DNA of 10,335 bases, taken from Candidatus Aerophobota bacterium. GTDB lineage: Bacteria; Aerophobota; Aerophobia; Aerophobales; B3-G15. How positions within the stretch are numbered: position 1 is the stretch's first letter; every line of letters starts with the position of its first letter. The notes under the pieces were generated by a model. That model had not been told where the DNA came from and did no database searches. It saw nothing but the letters and a program-made list of their open reading frames with translations. The stretch spans positions 1 to 10,335 of the forward strand of contig JACUUP010000046.1 of assembly GCA_014859225.1 (NCBI GenBank). The letters are read 5' to 3'. This document shows, one piece after another, positions 6,907 to 10,335 of the stretch. Made by a program: the position numbers and the translations under genes.

Positions 6907-8466
6907 ATGGAAAAAATTATCATAGACCCTATTACCAGAATTGAAGGTCATCTTAAAGTTGAGGTTACAGTAGATAAAGGAGAAGTTAAAGATGCCAGGT
7001 TGGCAGGGACTCTCTTCAGGGGATGGGAGATAATTTTAAAGGGAAGGGATGCGCGGGATGCATCTCAAATTACCCAGCGTGTTTGTGGTGTATGTCCTGC
7101 CGTTCATGCTAATGCTTCTGTATTTGCTCTGGATGATGCATTTGGAGTTAAAGAATCCATACCAGATAATGCCAGGATTATTAGAAATTTAATCCTCGGG
7201 GCTAATTTTCTCCAATCCCACATCCTGCATTTTTACCATCTTTCCTCCCTTGATTTTTTCGATGTAGCAGAAATTTTTGATTATGAGGGAAAAGAGCCGG
7301 ACCTAATTTCTTTAAAAAAATTCCTGGGCAGGGGAAAACTTTCCCCTTTCACCCCCCGCTATGAAGGAGACTACAGACTGGACAAAAAAACAAACCAGGA
7401 ATTTGCAGCTCACTACATTAAGGCACTTGAGATACGGAGAAAATGCCACGAGATGCTTGCTATATTTGGAGGAAAAATGCCCCACAGTGTAGGAATAGTA
7501 GCAGGAGGAGTTACAGAGAAACCTTGTCCTGACAAAATAGCATCTTTTCTATGGAGACTGAATGAAATAAGAGATTTTATAAACAATTTTTATCTTCCGG
7601 ATACTCTAACTCTTGTTAGGTTTTATGAGGATAATCTTTATACAGGCTCATCTAACAGCAGTTTCCTATCTTATGGAGCTTTTAATCTTGACTCAGGCGA
7701 GTTTGACCCCACAAAGAGGAATCGTCTCTTTGCACAAGGAGTGGTAAGCCAAAATTGTACCTACGAAACACTTGATGTTGAGGCTATATCTGAATATATA
7801 AGATACAGCTGGTATTCTCAGAACAATTCCAATTTGCATCCCGCCCGGGGAATAACCGAACCCGATGAGAAAAAAGAAAAAGCCTATTCCTGGTTAAAAG
7901 CACCCCGTTACAGGGGAGAGCCCTGCGAGGTGGGTCCTGCAGCCAGAATGATAGTTAGCTATTTTGGCGGAAAAAAAAGTATCAAAGAAGCTTTAGAAAA
8001 AACTCTATCTCAAATAGGAGGAAAACCTGTTTTACTTTCCTCCACTCTCGGCAGACATATTGCAAGGGCACTTGATGCTAAGCTTGTTGCCGATAATATG
8101 GCTGAGTGGATTCTACAATTAAAGATAGATGAGCCAGTCTATACTCCCTGTTCACCTCCGGAGAAAGGAGAAGGTATGGGACTTACAGATGGACCACGGG
8201 GAGCTCTCGGACACTGGATAAGAATAAAAGATAAACTGATAGATAACTACCAAATGGTGGTTCCAACTACATGGAACGCTTCTCCCAGAGATGATAAAGA
8301 TGAACCAGGTCCTGTGGAGAGAGCTCTTTTGGGTTTAAAGGTAAAAGATACGGCAAATCCCTTTGAAGTTGTTAGATGTGTTCGCTCTTTTGACCCCTGT
8401 CTTGCCTGTGCAGTTCATCTTATAACCCCCAGAGGGAAAAAACTTAATAGCTTCCGGGTAAGCTAA
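6907..8466 (+). CDS. [NiFe] hydrogenase large (catalytic) subunit
   Basis: The 519-residue subunit holds the Ni-Fe(CN)2CO site where H2 is split. The L1 motif QRVCGVCPAVHA gives C60 and C63; the L2 motif DPCLACAVH gives C498 and C501. RIEGH (residues 11-15), HILHFYHLSSLD (105-116), canopy Arg R431 in DGPRGALGHW, and PTTWNASPRD (453-462) are all in place, so the active site looks complete. After H504 there is a 15-residue tail (LITPRGKKLNSFRVS), the extension removed by a HyaD/HupD-type maturation protease. No protease or Hyp gene lies in the window, so maturation is encoded elsewhere. Length and motifs resemble group 1 uptake enzymes. AAAAGGAGAG precedes the ATG and overlaps the end of the small-subunit gene, implying coupled translation. 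H2 oxidation is the expected direction, with electrons leaving through the small subunit. Confidence 0.95.
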   Translation: MEKIIIDPITRIEGHLKVEVTVDKGEVKDARLAGTLFRGWEIILKGRDARDASQITQRVCGVCPAVHANASVFALDDAFGVKESIPDNARIIRNLILGANFLQSHILHFYHLSSLDFFDVAEIFDYEGKEPDLISLKKFLGRGKLSPFTPRYEGDYRLDKKTNQEFAAHYIKALEIRRKCHEMLAIFGGKMPHSVGIVAGGVTEKPCPDKIASFLWRLNEIRDFINNFYLPDTLTLVRFYEDNLYTGSSNSSFLSYGAFNLDSGEFDPTKRNRLFAQGVVSQNCTYETLDVEAISEYIRYSWYSQNNSNLHPARGITEPDEKKEKAYSWLKAPRYRGEPCEVGPAARMIVSYFGGKKSIKEALEKTLSQIGGKPVLLSSTLGRHIARALDAKLVADNMAEWILQLKIDEPVYTPCSPPEKGEGMGLTDGPRGALGHWIRIKDKLIDNYQMVVPTTWNASPRDDKDEPGPVERALLGLKVKDTANPFEVVRCVRSFDPCLACAVHLITPRGKKLNSFRVS

Positions 8467-8487
8467 TCTTTTGTTAAGGAGGATAGC

Positions 8488-9186
8488 ATGTTAGTGTCTG
8501 AGAGAAAACCCTGGGATGAAATAGTAAATTTTTTAACTCAGGATGAAAACATTTTTCTTATAGCCTGCAATGGATGCTCTGAGGCATGTCAGACAGGAGG
8601 AAAAAAAGGCCTGGATGAGCTTCAAAGCAAATTAGAGGAGGAAGGAAAGAAAATAAGCGGCTCTTTTTTAGCAGACTTTGCCTGCAATAAGATTTTGGTA
8701 GCTCTCAAATTAAATAGGTACATACAGTGCCTCCATAATGCAGATTCAATCCTGGTGAGCGCCTGCGGGGTAGGTGTTCAATCTGTTGCCAGCATGGTGA
8801 ACATTCCAGTTTATCCAGCTGATAATACCTTATACATGGGAGGATTCTCAGGAGTCTGGACAGGAGAGGAAAGATGTCTTCAATGCGGAGACTGCAAATT
8901 AAATAGTACTGGAGGAATATGTCCCTACGCTAACTGTCCCAAGAATCTCGTAAATGGAGCATGCGGTGGTTCAAACAAGGGAAAATGTGAGGTAGACCCT
9001 GAGCAAGACTGCGCCTGGACAAAGATATACGATAGATTGCAGGAGACAGGAAAAATTGAAAATTTAAGAAAACTTCATCCTCCACGTAACTGGAATTTAA
9101 TGCAACCACCAAACGAGAGAAAAAAAACTCTATTCTGGGCCCTTGAATTTGAACAAGAGGAAAAAGAAAAAGAGGTCGTAAAATGA
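8488..9186 (+). CDS. metV: MetV, iron-sulfur/zinc subunit of methylene-THF reductase
   Basis: The 232-residue protein matches the family called methylene-tetrahydrofolate reductase C-terminal domain, the MetV partner of MetF in Wood-Ljungdahl bacteria. The diagnostic part is residues 130-178: C130-x2-C133-x2-C136, then GGICPYANCPKNLVNGACGG (C145, C150, C159), then GKCEV (C167) and DCAW (C175). The N-terminal half has a further set: C27, C30, C34, C66, C81 and C93 (IACNGCSEAC and SACGVGVQS). These 14 cysteines fit several Fe-S and/or Zn sites. In characterised MetVF enzymes MetV passes electrons to the flavin of MetF. AAGGAGG lies 5 bases before the ATG, 21 bases after the hydrogenase large-subunit gene. 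The 3' end overlaps metF by ATGA, as expected for a heterodimer. A charged tail (FEQEEKEKEVVK) ends the protein. No RnfC2, HdrA or MvhD is adjacent, unlike metVF loci of studied acetogens. Confidence 0.9.
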   Translation: MLVSERKPWDEIVNFLTQDENIFLIACNGCSEACQTGGKKGLDELQSKLEEEGKKISGSFLADFACNKILVALKLNRYIQCLHNADSILVSACGVGVQSVASMVNIPVYPADNTLYMGGFSGVWTGEERCLQCGDCKLNSTGGICPYANCPKNLVNGACGGSNKGKCEVDPEQDCAWTKIYDRLQETGKIENLRKLHPPRNWNLMQPPNERKKTLFWALEFEQEEKEKEVVK

Positions 9187-10058
9187 AACTGAGAGAGCTT
9201 TTTAAGAAAGGAAAATTTGTTGTTACATCTGAAATTGGTCCCCCGAAGGGAGTAAATATAGAACCACACCTGAAGGAGGCAGAAGATTTAAAAGGAAAGG
9301 TAGATGCTATAAATGTTACCGACCTTCAAAGCTCAGTGATGAGACTTGGCTCTATGGCTGTTTGCAAACTTTTAAAAGAAAGAAACCTTGAGCCTGTGTT
9401 CCAGATGACCTGCCGGGATAGAAATAGATTAGCTCTTCAATCTGACCTTCTCTCAGCATACATCCTGGGAATAGAAAATGTTTTATGCCTGACAGGCGAC
9501 CATAATGTTTTAGGAGATGACCCCCAATCAAAACCAGTTTTTGACCTTGACTCGGTAAGTTTACTAAGAGCGGCAAAGTCCTTGATTGAAGGAAAGGATA
9601 TGGTTGGAAATAAGTTAGACGGCTCCCCTGATTTTTGCCTGGGGGCAGTTGCTAATCCAGGAGCAGAACCTCTTGAACCTCAGATAATTAAGATGGAGCT
9701 AAAAGCAGAAGCTGGAGCAGAGTTTTTTCAAACCCAGGCTGTTTATGAGGCAAAAAAATTTGAGCAATTTATCCGGGCAACAGAACATATAAAGGTCCCT
9801 ATAATGGTAGGTATAGTTCTTTTAAAATCAGCCGGTATGGCAAAATTCATGAATGCCAATGTCTCAGGTGTATTTGTTCCGGATAACCTTATAAAAATAA
9901 TGGCATCAGCATCAAAGGAAGAGCGTCCTGAAAAAAGTATTGAGATAGCAGCATCACTCATAAAACAGCTTAAAGGAATGTGCCAGGGAGTGCATATTAT
10001 GCCTCTTGGATGGGACAGGTATGTTCCTGGCGTCCTGGAAAAAGCAGAGCTTGCATAA
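9183..10058 (+). CDS. metF: MetF, 5,10-methylenetetrahydrofolate reductase (FAD subunit)
   Basis: This 291-residue TIM-barrel flavoprotein reduces 5,10-methylene-THF to 5-methyl-THF, the last reductive step of the methyl branch. TSEIGPPKG near the N-terminus holds E17, equivalent to catalytic Glu28 of E. coli MetF. LTGDH (D106) matches the flavin/folate-binding Asp120 region. FFQTQAVY (181-188) matches the conserved strand with the folate-contacting Gln. INVTDLQSS (43-51) and GIVLLKSAGMAKFMN (210-224) are also typical. At about 290 residues it is complete for the bacterial type and lacks the regulatory domain of eukaryotic enzymes. The start overlaps the metV stop by four bases (ATGA) with only a weak AGAGG site, so translation is probably coupled to metV. 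Pairing with MetV suggests electrons arrive through Fe-S clusters and not directly from NADH. Last gene of the operon. Confidence 0.93.
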   Translation: MKLRELFKKGKFVVTSEIGPPKGVNIEPHLKEAEDLKGKVDAINVTDLQSSVMRLGSMAVCKLLKERNLEPVFQMTCRDRNRLALQSDLLSAYILGIENVLCLTGDHNVLGDDPQSKPVFDLDSVSLLRAAKSLIEGKDMVGNKLDGSPDFCLGAVANPGAEPLEPQIIKMELKAEAGAEFFQTQAVYEAKKFEQFIRATEHIKVPIMVGIVLLKSAGMAKFMNANVSGVFVPDNLIKIMASASKEERPEKSIEIAASLIKQLKGMCQGVHIMPLGWDRYVPGVLEKAELA

Positions 10059-10066
10059 AATTTTAA

Positions 10067-10335
10067 TTAGATTTGGGTATGCACCTCGGTGTATGCTTGC
10101 CACAGCTCCTCGTACATCTTGCCCTGAAAGATGTTCTGAAAACTACAAACAAAAAGGGGTGGGGGGAAAGTAACATTCTTTTTTTCCAGGGGCGGGATGA
10201 TTTTTATTTTATCCTCGGGGATGTTTTTTTCCCTGAGCTGTCTAAGATATTCCTCTGAGCTTACCAGTATTTTGTCCATCTGGCTGTAAAACCACCTGAG
10301 GTACTGCCACACAAAATTTTCAAAGCTTTTATTAT
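10067..10335 (-). CDS. 3'-partial gene, glycosyltransferase-4-like segment, apparently truncated
   Basis: The frame is open from the right edge of the window to a TAA at 10067-10069, giving about 88 visible residues; the 5' part lies outside. The segment FENFVWQYLRWFYSQMDKIL, continuing VSSEEYLRQLREKNIPEDKI and KIIPP, resembles the end of the N-terminal Rossmann domain of family-4 glycosyltransferases. There W-x-YLRWFY, D-x-(I/V)-x-V-x-S and a Gly-Ile-Pro...KI-x-(I/V) strand precede a conserved RGVD-type motif. Here that motif and the whole donor-binding domain are missing. Instead about 45 unrecognised residues (from LEKKNVTF to EVHTQI) end the protein. The two other frames after this point also stop within a short distance, so a single frameshift does not restore the domain. 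It may be a truncated gene or remnant, or a different protein. A GTG at 10310-10312 is internal and not the likely start. Family assignment is tentative. Confidence 0.45.
   Translation of the reverse strand, partial: NKSFENFVWQYLRWFYSQMDKILVSSEEYLRQLREKNIPEDKIKIIPPLEKKNVTFPPPLFVCSFQNIFQGKMYEELWQAYTEVHTQI
10074..10099. terminator. Stem-loop between metF and the convergent fragment (possible terminator)
   Basis: GGTATGCAC and GTGTATGCT pair around a CTCG loop (10085-10088) to give a stem of about 8-10 bp with several G-T pairs. It lies about 16 bases after the metF stop and inside the 3' end of the opposing reading frame. No T-run follows on the + strand; on the - strand AAATCTAATTAAAATTTT follows. 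Its position fits a bidirectional terminator, but the sequence is not canonical. Confidence 0.3.

Larger units (their letters stand above)
6030..10058 (+). other. Four-gene operon: hydrogenase small-large subunits, metV, metF
   Basis: One consensus promoter precedes four same-strand genes with gaps of 1 base, 21 bases and a 4-base overlap. No internal terminator or further promoter is apparent. The unit couples a cytoplasmic [NiFe] hydrogenase to MetVF, with no other redox module encoded in it. Co-transcription is inferred from spacing. Confidence 0.85.

Noticed and set aside
6030-8466. Assignment as an F420-non-reducing (Mvh) or Ech-type energy-converting hydrogenase
   Set aside because: The small subunit has the group 1/2 C-terminal cluster domain, and no MvhD, Hdr, ferredoxin or membrane subunit genes are present.
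10073-10258. 61-residue + strand frame after metF
   Set aside because: It lies opposite the more protein-like glycosyltransferase-type frame, has no ribosome site and includes the G-rich run.

Overview
The window looks like chromosome from an uncultured, anaerobic, Gram-negative (outer-membrane) bacterium. It is AT-rich, Arg is written mostly as AGA/AGG, and genes are tightly packed with clear Shine-Dalgarno sites. Envelope genes sit beside a [NiFe] hydrogenase and the two-subunit acetogen-type methylene-tetrahydrofolate reductase. This combination points to a Wood-Ljungdahl-pathway bacterium outside the classical Firmicutes acetogens, such as an Aerophobetes- or Omnitrophota-like lineage. 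That placement is inference; no taxonomic marker gene is present. No RNA gene, CRISPR array, insertion sequence or prophage gene was seen.

Layout. (1) Bases 44-5193, + strand: a two-gene envelope operon, a 939-residue secreted TPR protein followed 2 bases later by a 775-residue outer-membrane beta-barrel candidate with a long proline-rich periplasmic segment. (2) Bases 5190-5912, - strand: a secreted DUF3108 protein, convergent with the barrel gene and overlapping its stop codon. (3) Bases 5913-6029: a compact divergent promoter region. A near-perfect sigma-70-type promoter (TTGACA-16-TATAAT) faces right. A second one faces left and lies so close to the DUF3108 start that the mRNA should be leaderless. 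Both -35 boxes lie in a perfect inverted repeat. (4) Bases 6030-10058, + strand: a four-gene operon of [NiFe] hydrogenase small and large subunits, MetV and MetF, with gaps of 1 and 21 bases and a final 4-base overlap. (5) Bases 10067-10335, - strand: the 3' end of a gene with a glycosyltransferase-4-like segment that stops early, 8 bases from metF.

The most interesting unit is the hydrogenase-MetVF operon. The small subunit cannot carry a Tat signal because an in-frame stop directly precedes its ATG, so the enzyme is expected in the cytoplasm. No diaphorase, F420 module, Hdr/MvhD, RnfC2 or membrane cytochrome is encoded between promoter and operon end. MetVF is therefore the only electron-accepting partner encoded with the hydrogenase. 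The simplest reading is an H2-driven methylene-THF reductase complex (H2 + CH2-THF to CH3-THF) supplying the methyl branch of the Wood-Ljungdahl pathway. This is a hypothesis from gene order and visible cluster ligands, not a demonstrated activity.
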